The translations under genes and the position numbers were made by a program. Source: Serinus canaria (lineage: Eukaryota > Chordata > Aves > Passeriformes > Fringillidae). Taken from it: DNA of 64,000 nucleotides. The notes under the pieces are model-generated. The model was not told where the DNA came from, ran no database searches, and saw nothing but the letters and a program-made list of their open reading frames with translations. The stretch spans positions 38,390,706 to 38,454,705 of the forward strand of contig NC_066343.1 of NCBI RefSeq assembly GCF_022539315.1. Reading direction: 5' to 3'. Of the stretch, positions 38,968-52,157 are shown in pieces (the first letter of the stretch is position 1; every line of letters starts with the position of its first letter).

Positions 38968-41360
38968 GTGGGGTTTTCATAGGAATGCCTATAAAATCCT
39001 CACTACTAAAAGCAACAACAGGATAACCAAACAGCACCGTGCTGCAGATTTGTTATGGCAGCTTTCTGTCAATACCACAGCGAACTGGCTGTATAATAGA
39101 AACGAAAATCCAGAGGATGTTTGTTAGGCACCAAACTTCCAATTTACTGTTTCTACCATAGTAGTAACCTGTGGATTCTGACTCTGAAACTGAACTGCAT
39201 CTGGCACAATTTAGGGGGACTGGGGATAAGGGTATTGTTACCACATACTGCTCCCATGCTGGTACAGAAAACAGGCTGGCTCAGGTCACACAAATTAACT
39301 GCAGGCTGATCGATTTTATGCTGTCTGACAGTTTTCCACAAGGTTGCTTTGACAGCCTGGGATTGCTAGGGAAGAATAGAGCCTGAAAACATCCACCACT
39401 CTAAGTTCTCACTATGGATGACTGGGGAGAGGCTGATATGGTGACAGTACCACAGAAGGACATCATTCTGGGGCCAGAGCTAATAGTTTTCTTCTGCTTT
39501 TTGTGCTTGGAAGCTGCATAAATCCGCCAAAGGGGAGGCAGGATCTGCCTGACAGGAGGAAAGACCACTGAAGATGATCTTGAGAAAAGATAACTTTGAC
39601 ACTTGGGGCCTGCTAAAGCTCTGCACATAAAAAGTGAATAGTAACAGAAATGTAACCAGACCTGCAGGATGATAGTGGTTACCATCATTCCTGACTCCTG
39701 CAGTGTTAATGACACTATTTTTTCTGTCTGGAAATCTTTGTCTTGGCTCCTTTTGGAAATAAATCCCTCATTCTTAACTCCTCTGTTTCTGTGTTGGTTT
39801 GACTAAGACTTCTGTGGGAAAGTTTGAGATTTTCTTATGTTTCATTGGCAATGTTTCACCTTTTCCCCTGCCCCCTCCTCATTTCTTTGGACAGATTACA
39901 TTTCCCAAACAGATGTCTCTTGTTTCTGAAAGCTACATCTACATACACAAGATTTTTTTCTTTTGCCATATTTTTTCACCCTTTTCTTATCATTTTCTTC
40001 TTCCTTGCTTTCTTTTTAATCTAAATCACTGTGTATATTCCACAACTCAGTTCTGAAAAACTATTTCTGAAGTATGATTTTATGGTGGCTTTTCTACCAC
40101 TCCATGCCTGCAGAGGCACACCAGAGGCCCTGAAGGCTGGATTTTCACGTAATAGGATAATAATAGAGCTTCTGCATAATTATCTGTGTAGGTAATCAGG
40201 GCATGCATGCATACAGATGCCCAGCAACAGGTGCACAGCCTATTCCTTTTATCCCGAGCCTGACTCTTTGGTCTGTTCTGATGAGAGGCTGCCAAGATGC
40301 AGGGCTCTGCTGCTGTTTTGCAGTCCCACAGTCAAGCTGAGGAACTGTACCTACAGGGAACACGGCTTCTGCACTTGGTGGAGTTCAGCCTTCAAGCTGC
40401 CCTACAGGTGCTGGCCCGGCAGAAAGAATTCAGCTTTGTTGCAGGATGTGTAGGTATATCCTGTATGTTTGCTGATGGTCTACACACTTAGGACTGAAGT
40501 TCTTCAGCCTTAAGTAGGGGCCCATATTTTTGCCCCAGAACCAGCTAGCGCCTGTGCTCAAGAGAATGACTGTCTGTAACACACAGCCATGGATGCAAGC
40601 ACCTGTATTTTGAGATACGCAGATTTGGTTTAGAACTATTCTAGGTCAGAGTTTCAACTCTGAAGCTTGAGTATTGATCTTCTCCATACCTACCCCTTTT
40701 GTCAACAGATCTTGGGTTTCTTGAGATGTCCAGGTGCCTAAGTAGCACAGAGAATCTGTGAAATATGAACATAACCAAGACCTTGTGTATTTTTCATATG
40801 CTCCAGGAGACCTGTGCCCTGGCCTTCTGTGCAGGAGCATAGCTAGCAGAGCCATTTCTATCCAGGCTTCCTCAAGGGTGAGGAAGTTTCACAAACATGT
40901 GCTTGGCTCCGAACTCATTAACCAATTAATGCGACTACCTCTGAATGCTCTTGGGCTTTTCAGAGCCTGTGAATTTGGCGGGGCTGACAAAGGCATGATT
41001 GAGTGGAAGCTCTGAACCAGGCATGACAAGAACTCCTGTCCACCCCAGAAACTGTAACCTGGAAGAACATTTAAGAAAACCCACCCACATCCTTTCTTCT
41101 AAACTGTAGGTACCATTGGCAAACCTGAGGTTGGTCAGGTTGGGCCAGATCCTTAAAACTTTTCCTAGCAGGCTTATAAGTATCTGCACAGCACCACAGA
41201 GAAAAAGATATGTTGTGTTCATATGGGATTTTTAGGAATCTGAATGTTTAATGAAAATTCTTCAATTACTTCATGGTCCATTTCTGGTGCGCAACTTAAT
41301 TTTGAAGTACTGATGTTATGGTGGGTCTAAGGAGAAGAGACACATGAAAACCTGGTTTGT

Positions 41361-41402
41361 CACCAATGAAAAAAAAAAAAAAAGGCCTATCACCAATGAA
41401 AA
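41361..41402. repeat. Two-copy direct repeat around an A15 run
   Basis: caccaatgaa occurs at 41,361 and 41,391; a run of 15 A (41,369-41,383) lies between. Confidence 0.75.
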
Positions 41403-44400
41403 CCAGTTCCATATGTCCCACGTATCCCCCTTGTTACGTGCCTGGCTTCCCACAGTCAGTATCGCCTTGGGATGTCAGCAAACAGGGAAGGAGAGACAGA
41501 AATCTGCTTTTATTTAAACCTGATTAAAAGAGGGAATAAATTTAAGTAACCTATTTTGAAGCTGTTGAAATTTGTTCCAAGAGGCTGACTGCATAGCTCA
41601 TGTAGAAAGCCAACATTTCTTACTTGTTTCCACCCCATGCCTCAATCAAATCTTTTCATCATCTTGAGCTAGAGTGCACGAATGACACCTTGAACTTCTT
41701 TCAAGGTCTTCTTGTCCTTTAGATGCCGAAAACAGCTGCCTGCCTCTGCCTAAGAGCAGAGTGAATTCTGCCCAGAAAATGCAAAAAGCAAGCAAAGACA
41801 TCTCTGTAGAGCTGAGAGTTGGAATGACTATTTCCAGTGTGGAATCATATTCACCTCTGTTTTCATTTTTACTCTAGTCAGATTCTTTCTCCAGTGCAAT
41901 TTAAATCCAAACAACAAAAAATAAAGATTCTCTGTGCAGTGGATTATAAAACATTTTATAAGAGCAAATACACAAAGCAATCTCTCCTCTTAGTCTTAAT
42001 CCTATTGCCCAATCTTTCCCCAGGTAAATTAAAATACCATCACAATCTCAGCAAAACCCATGTAACTGAGAGATTCTGCTATGCTGGAAAGGGAGGAGAG
42101 CAGTGTGTTGTTTCTTCAGTTTTATGCAGTCTGACAGGCTGTGCCAAGGTGCCTTGGAGAGGCAGAAGAAAACAAACAGGCTTCAGCCCCTTGCAGGACT
42201 GGGCCACAGCACACAGTGTAATTGTACATCGATTATAAAACATATCCACCTATTTTGACCCTTTCTGAGACAATTTAGATTAACTAAGCTCATTCTTGTC
42301 GATATTATTTTGTAAAATCATGATGCAAAACCTTCAACAGATTTTGATCAGCCTCTGTAAACACAAAAGGATGAGCAAAATTGCCTTGCATTGATGCTAA
42401 AACATTGCAATAGACAAAAGCAAATTTTTCAAATACAAATAAGGCTTTCTTTATGTCATCAATAGAATAACAACCAGGCTTTCAGAGGCATACGTGTAAG
42501 GTGGGAAAAGAGTGTGCAATTTATTTCAAGTCAGACATCAATACCCAGCTAATCTATCACCATGGAACTGTGGTATTCAATTGACTTTACAGCTGAGAGG
42601 CAAAAACACCAGGGAAAGTTTGGGCTGACATTAATTAATTCTTAAACTTTCCATAGCTTCACATGGATGGAATTGACTATATATGTTGAATTCTAAAAGA
42701 GAATATAATTGGCCAAAAATCAGTCAAAATGAAACATTTCAATTCACTGCATTCCTTGGCTTATAGAAAAAAGGAAATATTACTGGAGATTCTTTTATTC
42801 TCTGTTGTTCATAACTTGGAAGTGCCTTCTGAAATACTAGGTACAGCATGATCTGCGGAGTTTTCATGGGTCTATGCATGAGTTCACATAATTTCTGAGT
42901 TCATGAGGGACTCATAAATTTTTACATTAGCATTTTTCCAAGTCCTGTAGACAAAAAGAATAAATACATGTATTTGTCAGTGGAAAAAAGAAATGGAATT
43001 TGTGTCAGATGTGTTTAGGTGGTGATCACTTAAACAAATTTCTGTTGCAGGAAAAAAGAAAAGATGTCTTCATGTTGGACAAGAGTGCCACAGCTGGAAA
43101 AAAAGTCTCCCTCCTCTGAGGAAAAAAATCAGAATGGGTTCTGAAGGTAGAAATGATGCATGTAATGATGAGAACCATGTAAAGAAATTTATTTATGAAA
43201 AAAAAAACCAAAAATATAAGACAGGAAGAGTGTCCAATTGGAACAGTACTGTCAGTGGGAACTCTGCTGGTCTAACATATAACAGACTTGTAGGCACAAG
43301 ACTCTGCCTCTTCATTTTTATTTGGAAAAGAAAAGATGCCCGTTGCCAGGATCATCAAAGAATGTTATTCTTCATTAAATCCATGAGACCTTGGAAAACA
43401 TTGCCCAGCTCATTTTTTAAAAACAAAAATAAGTAAGTCCTGCAAGTGCCTAAAGGGAGGATAAAGTTACTTATTGTTGCTTAAAATTCATTTGGTGCCA
43501 TGTCAAAGCAGCATTGAGAATATTTTAAAGTGACAGGTCTAAAAAATATTGTTCTTATTCCCACCTGCCCCTGAACTCCCTCCATACCAAAAGAAGCATT
43601 CTCCATAGGCCCCAATTAGCGAGCTGTAGTATTTAAAATTCAAACAAGGACCTTCTTCTCACTCTCATACTCATTAGCTCACTCCAGCCCTCCTTAGTCA
43701 AGGGATTTTCTAAAGAGTCCATTTAGGAGTGCTAATAATAGTAATTAGAGGTCGAGAAACCATCTTGAAACTTGACCCAAATTTTCACCCAAAACTTGAA
43801 ATGAACACAAACCCTTTCTCAGTTTTGAAGGAACTGGGAACTCCTTCAAAGAAGAAGTTCGTGACTTGGAAATTTCCCTTTTAAAATGTTGTTTCAGTCC
43901 TGCATACCAAGTCCTTGAAAAACTATCTAAGCAGAAAGGCTGCTTTTTAGGAACCTTCTAGAAGCATTTGTTGTGCTGTTCTTTTGCGCCTGCTCAAAAT
44001 GCATGCAGTATTACTGAGCCTATTGTAAACTGTGGGCCTCTTTTCCCCCTCATTCACGTTTATTCTATGCCAATGGAGTGATATTAAATTACCTCCTGCA
44101 CCTCCCAGGAGTTCGAGCGTTCTTTGCACTACCTTTCTCATGTCACAGATTCCAGGCTGGCGCAGTCCCCTGCAGACAGCTACAGCAGCCCTGTGGCTCT
44201 TTGATACGCAGATTTTTCATGCAGCTCCTCTTGTTCCAGTCTGTAGCTCAAAACAGCTGAAATGACAGTGTCCCAACTGTTCCCTTTCTTTCACGACAGG
44301 ACATCCAGCTGTACGCTGCCAATGCTCAGCTAGGGTGGCTAGTGCCGCCTCCGTGCACGGCACAGATGCAAAAGCCATTTTGGGAGCTAAGCTCTCTTTC

Positions 44401-44463
44401 ACTGGCTCCAGTGGAAATTAATCCTGGATGCTGGGGCAAATAAATGTGAATTAGGTCCAATAC

Positions 44464-44532
44464 CTCTAATGATGGCTTTGCATTGTCTCCATCCATTCTT
44501 CTCACATATCTGTCTGCAGGTAAACAGGACAT
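44464..44532 (-). CDS. Candidate coding exon 1 of an unrecognised minus-strand gene
   Basis: This 69-base block is exactly 23 codons, open from the first base and starting with ATG (peptide begins MSCLPADRYVRRMDGD). On the minus strand it is preceded by a good acceptor, a pyrimidine-rich tract (cttgtgtctttctgcag), and followed by GAG|gtattg, a weaker donor. It ends in phase 0, which fits the phase-0 start of the block at 30,709, across an intron of about 13.8 kb that holds two CR1 copies. The ATG could be the start codon or an internal methionine; no promoter is recognisable upstream. Caution: the plus strand over the same bases also has an acceptor-like tract (tctgtctgcag), so one of the two readings is accidental. 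I do not recognise the protein. Confidence 0.3.
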
Positions 44533-47500
44533 CTGCAGAAAGACACAAGAATCAAGCCTGAACAGGGCAACACATAGAAAAGTTTAAGCCTTCTATAACT
44601 AGATTGATATGACAATAATTTAGATCTGGAAATACACACTGAGCTTCTGCAAATATTAGCAATATTTTTAGCTATAATATAAGCACTGGGCCTTGCTATG
44701 ACCCTGCACTGCCTGAATAGTTTGTCTTATAAATCTTATTTCAAGGTTGTTACTTCAAGCTTCTAGAAATGTGCTGAATATAACGTATATATTATGTATT
44801 ATATATTTTCTATTCTGGCAGGTTACTCTGAAACAAAAGGATTCTGTATTATCTTGAAAAGGACTTTTAAAGTCATTGGCAAGTATTCCCTTGTAATTTG
44901 GATAAAATAGGAACAGTTTTTTAGATTCATAACATCTTGAACAAATTTATATGTTGTTCATTATCAGAAGCAGACCTGGTCCAAAACTGGAAATTCTTAC
45001 TGCAGGGATCTTTTAATATTTGGGTTTGTCCTGAACTGCAACAAAATGTCAAAATGGCAAAGCAATGTGTAGAATGAAAAGCAGATAAAAGATTGATTCA
45101 GAAAAATCAAAACATTTCATTTTGAAAATGTCAAAAAAATATTTTGGAAATGTCTAAATGTTTCAGTTAAGAATTTTTCATCCAGATGGAACATTTCAGC
45201 ATTCTTAAACACAAATATTTCATATCTGTCTGGGCTTACCTAGACCTCTTTATCAAAGCTCAATTACCTGATACAATCACTTCTTGCTGGAAAGAAGATT
45301 ATTGCTTCTAAATGGTGCATGAAGTATGTGCTGTTTTAAAAAGGTCCTGATATATTAAGATTACATGAACGTATTTTCTTTCAATATCTAGTCACAAAAT
45401 GTTTCCATTATGTAGATTCTCAGATAAGCTGCACCTCTTAGTAAAACAAAAGAGGAGGAAAACTGAATGATAAACTCTGTCATAACTCAAAAAATGAAGC
45501 TGTATCTAGTTAGCTGAAGAAATGCTGGTATTCCAGCATGTCAGAGACTAAAACTGATAAAAGTTTACAACTATAATAGAAGTATTACAGAAACCGTCCA
45601 GGCTTTATAGAAATTTTGCAAAGATTTTCTAAAAAATCTTATAGTTCAAAACATAACATATATGCTGCTTACCCTCTTCTCAGTTTCCTTGCTGCTTTAA
45701 AGAATTATTTGTGATGGGGTCAAATAACATCAAATTGCTTTTATATTGCATTTCTTTAGTATTGGACCATGCTTGCATAAATAGTCTTTGAAGACAATGC
45801 CTTTTTCAGAGAGACCATAATAGGAAATTGACTTGAAGTTCTCTTTTGGACAATGGCCATTTGATTAAAAGTGACTCTTGATTTTAAATGTTAAAGGCTT
45901 TAAAAATTGTTTACCCAAGGCAATTTTTAATTACTGAGCAAGTTTTAATTTTTCAAATATCTCTTGACAATATGAATACTGCCTTCCCTAACACCAGACA
46001 GTAGTGCTTTACAAATAAACAACTAAGTTGCTGCAATCCTGATATTTTTTCTCTAGTTTTTAGAGGAAAAAAAAAAAAAGAGATTTGGTTTGTTGATTTA
46101 TCTCTTTGCCTGATATAATTGCAAAATAATACTTGAAATCTTCTAACTGTATAATGAGTGGCATGAATGTCAAGGGTAAGAAATCTTTGAACCAGTTTCA
46201 CTTTGTGTACATTTTACCTATAGATCCAACCTGAAATGAAAATTATCTTGCCTCAACAAATTACTTTTTCTCAACCAATAGCAGTGTTGGATTTTGTGAG
46301 GCCACAGCACCAAAGACATGAAAATATTCTGTCTAAATAAAAAAATAGAAACAACAGCAATGACAAAAAAAAAACCCACAAAAAACCCCACCAAAACCCC
46401 CCCTCAAGAACCATTAGTGACATATGATAGTAAATTCATTCTTTCCCTGCCATCTTGAATAGTTGTTCTACAAAGGCAGACAGGAAGCAGTTAATGCAAT
46501 TTTTACACAATACTCAAGAAAATCCGTGTGTTAGAAGGACACCCAAGGTCTTCCACAGCTGATCTTCCTCTTGTTCATTGCTGCAAATCATGAGCTGTTC
46601 CACTGAACTCAACAGCAGTATAAAATTGGGGTAGGATGGATCAGGCTGTGCGTAACACTTTCTTTGCAGATATAAAGTTTACAGTCTTATCGACTGTTTG
46701 TAAGATTGATTAGACTGCGGAGGGTAGGCTGAGAATAAACTAAAATTTGACCATAAGACAGTGTGTACATGACCTAACGTAACTGCACTCAACAGCCTCT
46801 TTGCTGATCAGCAGTGTCTGATGAAACCATATGGCCCTAATCGTGTTGGCCAACAGAAGATGTAGTACTTTTTTTTCTCACAATGTGAGCGTCACATACT
46901 GCCTTCTGGATAGAAACTACTCTGTTTTTTAAAGGTTTATGTAAAAGCTTTTATAGCCTTATGTGGTCAGTCCTACATCCCAAATCAAACCCATAATTAG
47001 AAGGTATTAAATCTTGAGTTCTTGTTCTTTGTTCAGATTTTTTTTTAAATTTTTTTTCAAATTTGTTGCCTTTTTAGCATCTGGTTTAAAGCAGTAGGGT
47101 GGGAATGAGGACTGAGGATCAGAAGGGTATCTGCCAGTGCCTGCTTCCTTCTGCCAGTGCTCTGGAGCCCACTGCATACATAAAGGCATAGCTTTCAGTG
47201 CTGTAACTACTGCAGTGAGCTAACTCATTAACTTCATTATAGCCAACAGCAGCCAGGGCATCTCCTAACATCACACATTGAGTTCCTGGCACAGTGGCTT
47301 TACTGACTTTAAGCAGCAAATGGCAGTTGTGGTTGCCAATGGTGAGACCTGTGATTCTTGAGCCCTGGGGCCTTCACAAACAACAATCCTGTGGATTTCT
47401 CGACAGAAAGGGCACAGGAAGGCTGACTGTGATGCAGTACTAGAAATCCAACAATATAGCCAAGCTTTATGGGTGTGATTAACAATGTGCCAAACATGGT

Positions 47501-50500
47501 GTTTGTTCCAGCAGCTGAGGCATAGACAATTTGGATCATACAGGAGTGCATTAGCAGAGTAACTCTCAGCCTTATATTTCCACTCTTTCTGAGGTACATA
47601 GTCTCCTACTCTCCCTACCATGCCTGTCCCAGACAAAATTATGTTTTCCAATGATTCATGACAGCCTGTGTGCAGAAGTGACAGCAGAGAGGAAATACTA
47701 ACTGGACAAACTTGAAGCCAGTGCAGTTTTGAGCATTTAGAATATGTTAAGGCCAGAAGCATCCTCATTAAACTCTGATTAGCAAGTGGACTTGATCCAG
47801 GCTAATTCATGTCTGAATGGGGTTTTTCTTCTTCTTTTTTTTTTTTCACTGCCAGTTTATCAGAGGTAGGCAATTAAGAGCTCACACACCTCCAAGTCTT
47901 GTAGTTTTTTGAAGCAGGGATCTCATACCAGCCTTGCAATAAAGCCTTATTGTCCCTGGGACAATATTCTTCACTAATCTCACTTCTGGCAATTTACTTT
48001 TTCTTGCTGAGCAGATTTAGAAACAAAAAACCTTGAAAGGGCATGGGAGGAGGAATAATCTAGGGCTATCTAATCCCATCCCCAAAGTGGGAGTTTTCCA
48101 TTCAGCTTCTCTTTTAATGAGCACTGGAGAAATAAAGTTTTACTGCAACACTACTGTGATTCAAGAGACCTACGAGGACCCAATTATCCATCCAGTGGGA
48201 GAGGGGTGGCAATCTGGTTTTCAAAGCAAAAGCAATGTAGCAACACAGGACCCTTGTAATTATGTCTTCCCTACAAATTTATAAAACCAGAGGTGAGCTT
48301 TGCTTTGGTTGATTGTTTAAATGCAATTATTACCTTTCTTTCACTTTCAGCTTGTTAATAAAGCTTTCCCAAATGCAGTGCTTGGAGTTATTCTTCCTGA
48401 GCACTAGGATTCCAAAGGCTTAACTGGGAACCAATCCTCTGCTTCACAGAAAGGAACACAGTCAGGTCCAGTCAAAGATTATCTGAAGAGCCAAAATGTT
48501 TGACAGACACACTGAGGGGGCTACATCCTATTTTCCACCTGAGAAAGAGAGAGGGGAGAGTGAGACAGAAAGAAGGAAGCTAAAGCAGACTGGGAGTGAC
48601 TTGGAGAACAGAAAGGAAGAACCACTACCCAAACAGTAGCCTGATTCAAGGGAAAAATCTTGTTTGTGTAATTTGTCTTCCTTTGCAGCTGCCAATATTA
48701 TATTCATTGTACAAACATATGTCTTCTTTGGAAGGGCATGCAGATTTGCTTATAACCTAACCCTGTTTAAAATGAGGAAGGGAGACAGTTGTTCTCAACA
48801 ACACATTTTTCAGTCCTGGTCTCCCATGTTCAGTAGGCCACAAGATATTCCTGACTCTTCCCACTTCTAGGTCCCACAGGATGGGACCAGTGAATCAAGT
48901 GTACCTATGCTGTGTAAGCAGAGGCATGTCATATATTACATTAATTCACTTCCACTGCATCTCATAAATGTGTAGCTTGAGACAGTGACTTCAAGACACT
49001 GACTTCAGGTGCTTGTCTTTCAAAGGCATGCCTAAGTTTTTAAGGCTACAGGTACACATGGGGGGCTAGGACCAACAACAGAATCAACTTCACAAATGAG
49101 ATACATAGAGTCTACATGAGATGTAAGTATATCACAGTATGCTTTGCTTGTTCAGCCTGTATGAGATTATATATTACATACACAAATAATATGATGTAGT
49201 CTGTTGCATATGATTCAAGAACATAAGTCTGACATAGGTAGAGCTAAGTTATAAAAATAATTTTATTTTTTGAAAATGCAGTTTGAGAGCATGGCAACCA
49301 TTCATGACTCATTCCTTGCGACAATTTGTGGGATTTCTTTATGTATATGCTTCTTTTTTCAATTGCTGTTGATTCGAAAAGAGTTGTGGTATTGCTGTCT
49401 ATTTTAATGCCTCTCAAGGACCTTGCAGGATATATTACATTGCTCCTGGAATAGGTAGTAGATAGCCATTGGACTCAGAGAAAGACACGATAAGGAGGAG
49501 AGGAAACGCAATAGCCCCTTCATTCTTCACAGAAGAAGTGTTTTGCAGAAGGAAAGCCATAAAGCACTAGTAGAGTGAAATTTAGGCATTCTCCCACAGT
49601 CATACAAGGCTGAGGGAAAGGGTTTGCAGTGAATATGACAAAGCAAGCTGGACAAGACAAATTGTGGTTCAGAGTGAATGGCATGAGTTGTACTGAGGAC
49701 TGCAGTTTGACCCCTTGACAAATACTAGTTTAGAGCAGTAAGGAAACTGAAAAGGCAAAGGGAGTTTCTACTGCATATATCTATGTGAAAAGTAATCACA
49801 TATTAAAAGTAATAAAAGTAATAAAAGTAATTACACATGTTTTCAGAAATGCCCTGTGTGTATGGACTTATACAGTTGTATGTGTCTAAGTCTAAGTTCT
49901 GTCATCAAGTGTCTCTCAAGGTTTTAATGGTATGTAAAATAGCTCAGGGGATTTTGGAAAGGGTATATCTTCTCTGTGTCTGAGTTTGAGGACTCAGCAT
50001 TAGTCTCAGGAAGACAGTGAGATGGACTGTATTCCCAGGAAATTTTGCTGTATAATGGACTTCTGTGCCCAAGTATATTTATAGAGACACCAGCCAGAAG
50101 CTACTCCTGGACTCCTTTCACACTGCAGGGTTTAAAGCATATGGTACCTAGCAGATTTGGAGACTAAGCACAAAATGAGGAGTTATCTATGAAAGGGTGA
50201 CACTTCTACTGTCTTTGCAGCAGAACAGTTTATGCTGAATTACTTTGATCCTTCCGAAAAAGAAAAACAACAAGAAAGAACTCACAGGAAACCAATTGGA
50301 AGTGAATATTAAAAATCTCCAAAATATTTCCACCTGGAATTTCACATAGAGACACAGATCACTGCTCTAATCATATTGTTGTAGAAGGGAAATCACTCGC
50401 TTCCTGCCCACAGGAGTTGACCCAGATCCCTTCTCTCTGATTTGCAAACAATACTTAATTTTCAAGATTAAGCTGCAATTGGTCCTCATGCTGTACTGGA

Positions 50501-50960
50501 TTCCCTAATGGCAGTAAGACAGAAGTCCATCTCTAGAGACAGGGTGTCTAAACACCAATGCATGGTGAAGTCATTCTTTTTTTGTCATGTCTAATGGAAT
50601 AAACAACAACATAAAAGCAACCTGATGCTACAAGCAGCTTTTTGCCCTTGTCACCTTTACATAAATAGAGGAATACCAGCCACTTATTTTCCAATGTGGA
50701 TTTTTAGTGTCTATAGAGGAATAGGGATGCACTCTTTCCTGAAACTGAGGTTGGCTTCTAGATGAGTAAGACCCTCTATGTCAATTGCACCCAAGAGGCT
50801 CAGAGAGACAATCAAGTGATGGGAAATTTCCATAGAGGTGCTACTGAAAATTCAAGACAGTAAGCCAATTAAGTGTGTGTGTCTAGTTAAAGTGCTCCAA
50901 CGTGCTGACCTGTGCCATGGGCAAACATCTCAGAACATGACTCCTTTCTGAGGTTTTCTA
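44533..50960. other. Sequence upstream of candidate exon 1, no supported gene
   Basis: If the minus-strand gene is real, its promoter or further 5' exons would lie here or beyond. No CpG island or core promoter is recognisable. A 165-codon minus-strand ORF at 47,271-47,768 has no identifiable family. A-rich and C-rich simple sequence lies at 46,364-46,406, and a purine tract at 48,540-48,578. Confidence 0.45.
49803..49830. repeat. Short tandem repeat of a 9-mer (taaaagtaa)
   Basis: Three consecutive copies of taaaagtaa, with a related aaaagtaa just upstream. Confidence 0.75.
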
Positions 50961-51522
50961 TGTGGCGTGGCTTAACCACAGGCAGCAACCAAGCCTCACA
51001 GAGATGCTCACTCTCTCCAGCAGAATCCCAGGGAGTGAATTGGAAGGATAAATGTGAGAAAACTCATGGCTTGAGGTTAAGCTACTTTAAAGGGAAAGCA
51101 AAAGCCACACACTCAAGCAAAGCAAAACGAGGAATTAATTCTCTGTTTCCTGTCAGCTGGCAGGTGTGCAGACATCTCCGGAAGAGCAGGGCCCCATCAT
51201 ACGTCATGGTGACTTGGAAGACAACACATCACTAACCCAAACACCACCTCCTTTTTCCCTCTTCCCCTGCTCATGATGTCATCTGTCTGGAATATCCCTT
51301 TGGTCAGTTTGGGTCACCTGTTTCACCTGTGTCCCCTCCCCACCTCTCAAGCACCCCCAACTTGCCCGTGTGGCAGCACATAAAGCAGAACAGGCCATTT
51401 CTCTGTGTAAGCCCTGCTCAGTGACAACCAAAACTTCACTATACTCAGCACGAAAACAAAACACAGCTCCATGCTAGCCACTGTGAAAATAATTAACTCT
51501 ACCCCAGCCAAAACAAACACAA
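50961..51522 (-). mobile_element. Solo LTR of an endogenous retrovirus, minus orientation
   Basis: The minus strand opens with tgtgtttgttttggctgggg and ends ccacgccaca, giving TG...CA ends. I recognise the body (tggaatatccctttggtcag, gcaaagcaaaacgaggaatt and neighbours, in plus orientation) as an abundant avian LTR, from memory rather than by search. No gag, pol or env sequence flanks it. The target duplication is not convincing (ttcta on the left, tgata on the right). Confidence 0.72.
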
Positions 51523-51578
51523 CATGATAGGATGGTACACAACACCATTATGGGTTATTATAATCTGGAAAAGCCTTC

Positions 51579-52151
51579 TGTGGGAATCCACAAAATCAGA
51601 TGGTTTTGGGAAAGCTGAAAAAGGCAGACCTAAGAGACAGCAGAACTGTGATTAGAGCTAAGCAGTAGCCATGAGATAGGTCAGCATAAAAATTATTTAA
51701 AAAGTAGAAAAGGACATATAGAACAATGGTCTGTGTGTTAACACTTGTCTAGGATAACTCCCTAAGCTGCAGAAAAGTTTATCTAGCAAGATATTAGGAA
51801 GTTTGAAGCTTAATAATGGAGCTCTGTGCAATGTGTTTTAAGGCTTACAAGCAAGTATTGTATTTGAAATAAGCAAGCATTGTTTTAACCAAAGGTACAT
51901 GTGCTTTTAGTGGTTGGATGGAATCACTGTCAATATGCTTTTGCTTTGTGTGATTGGTCAAAAAACTTTTAAAGTAAGTTTTAACATTAAGTTCTTGGTC
52001 TGCTGCCTGGGATGTGAGCTGATGGCATCTTCCCGTTGTCATAACCATGTAATGAGACTGATGCTGGAAAATAAAACAGCTCAAGGCACGTTCCTCAGCA
52101 AGTCCCATCCGTTTATGCTTTGTATATAACCCCCCAGCCAGCAATACCTTA
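51579..52151 (+). mobile_element. Solo LTR of an endogenous retrovirus, plus orientation
   Basis: The element starts TGTGGGAATCCACA and has an AATAAA signal at 52,070-52,075 followed by about 75 bases of U5-like sequence. The candidate 6-base target duplications are GCCTTC (51,573-51,578) and GCTTTC (52,152-52,157), one mismatch apart, as is usual for ERVK-type insertions. With this choice the 3' terminus reads TTA, so the canonical CA would have become TA. The minus-strand 117-codon ORF at 51,845-52,198 straddles the proposed right end and is taken as accidental. No viral coding region accompanies it. Confidence 0.62.
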
Positions 52152-52157
52152 GCTTTC

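Larger units (their letters stand above)
37541..44463. other. Intronic or intergenic sequence, no supported gene
   Basis: This contains poly-A and poly-T runs near 37,672 and 38,281, the plus-strand exon-like block at 38,899 and the A15 repeat at 41,361. The rest is unremarkable AT-rich sequence. Confidence 0.5.

Noticed and set aside
45673..45694. A 22-base micro-exon (SKETEKR) upstream of candidate exon 1
   Set aside because: Phase fits and the donor is good (AGG|gtaagc), but the acceptor has no pyrimidine tract and so short a match is easily accidental.
48334..48420. A minus-strand exon with a hydrophilic peptide (NNSKHCIWESFINKLK)
   Set aside because: The donor is moderate, no convincing acceptor was found, and the same bases form a strong acceptor-like tract on the plus strand.
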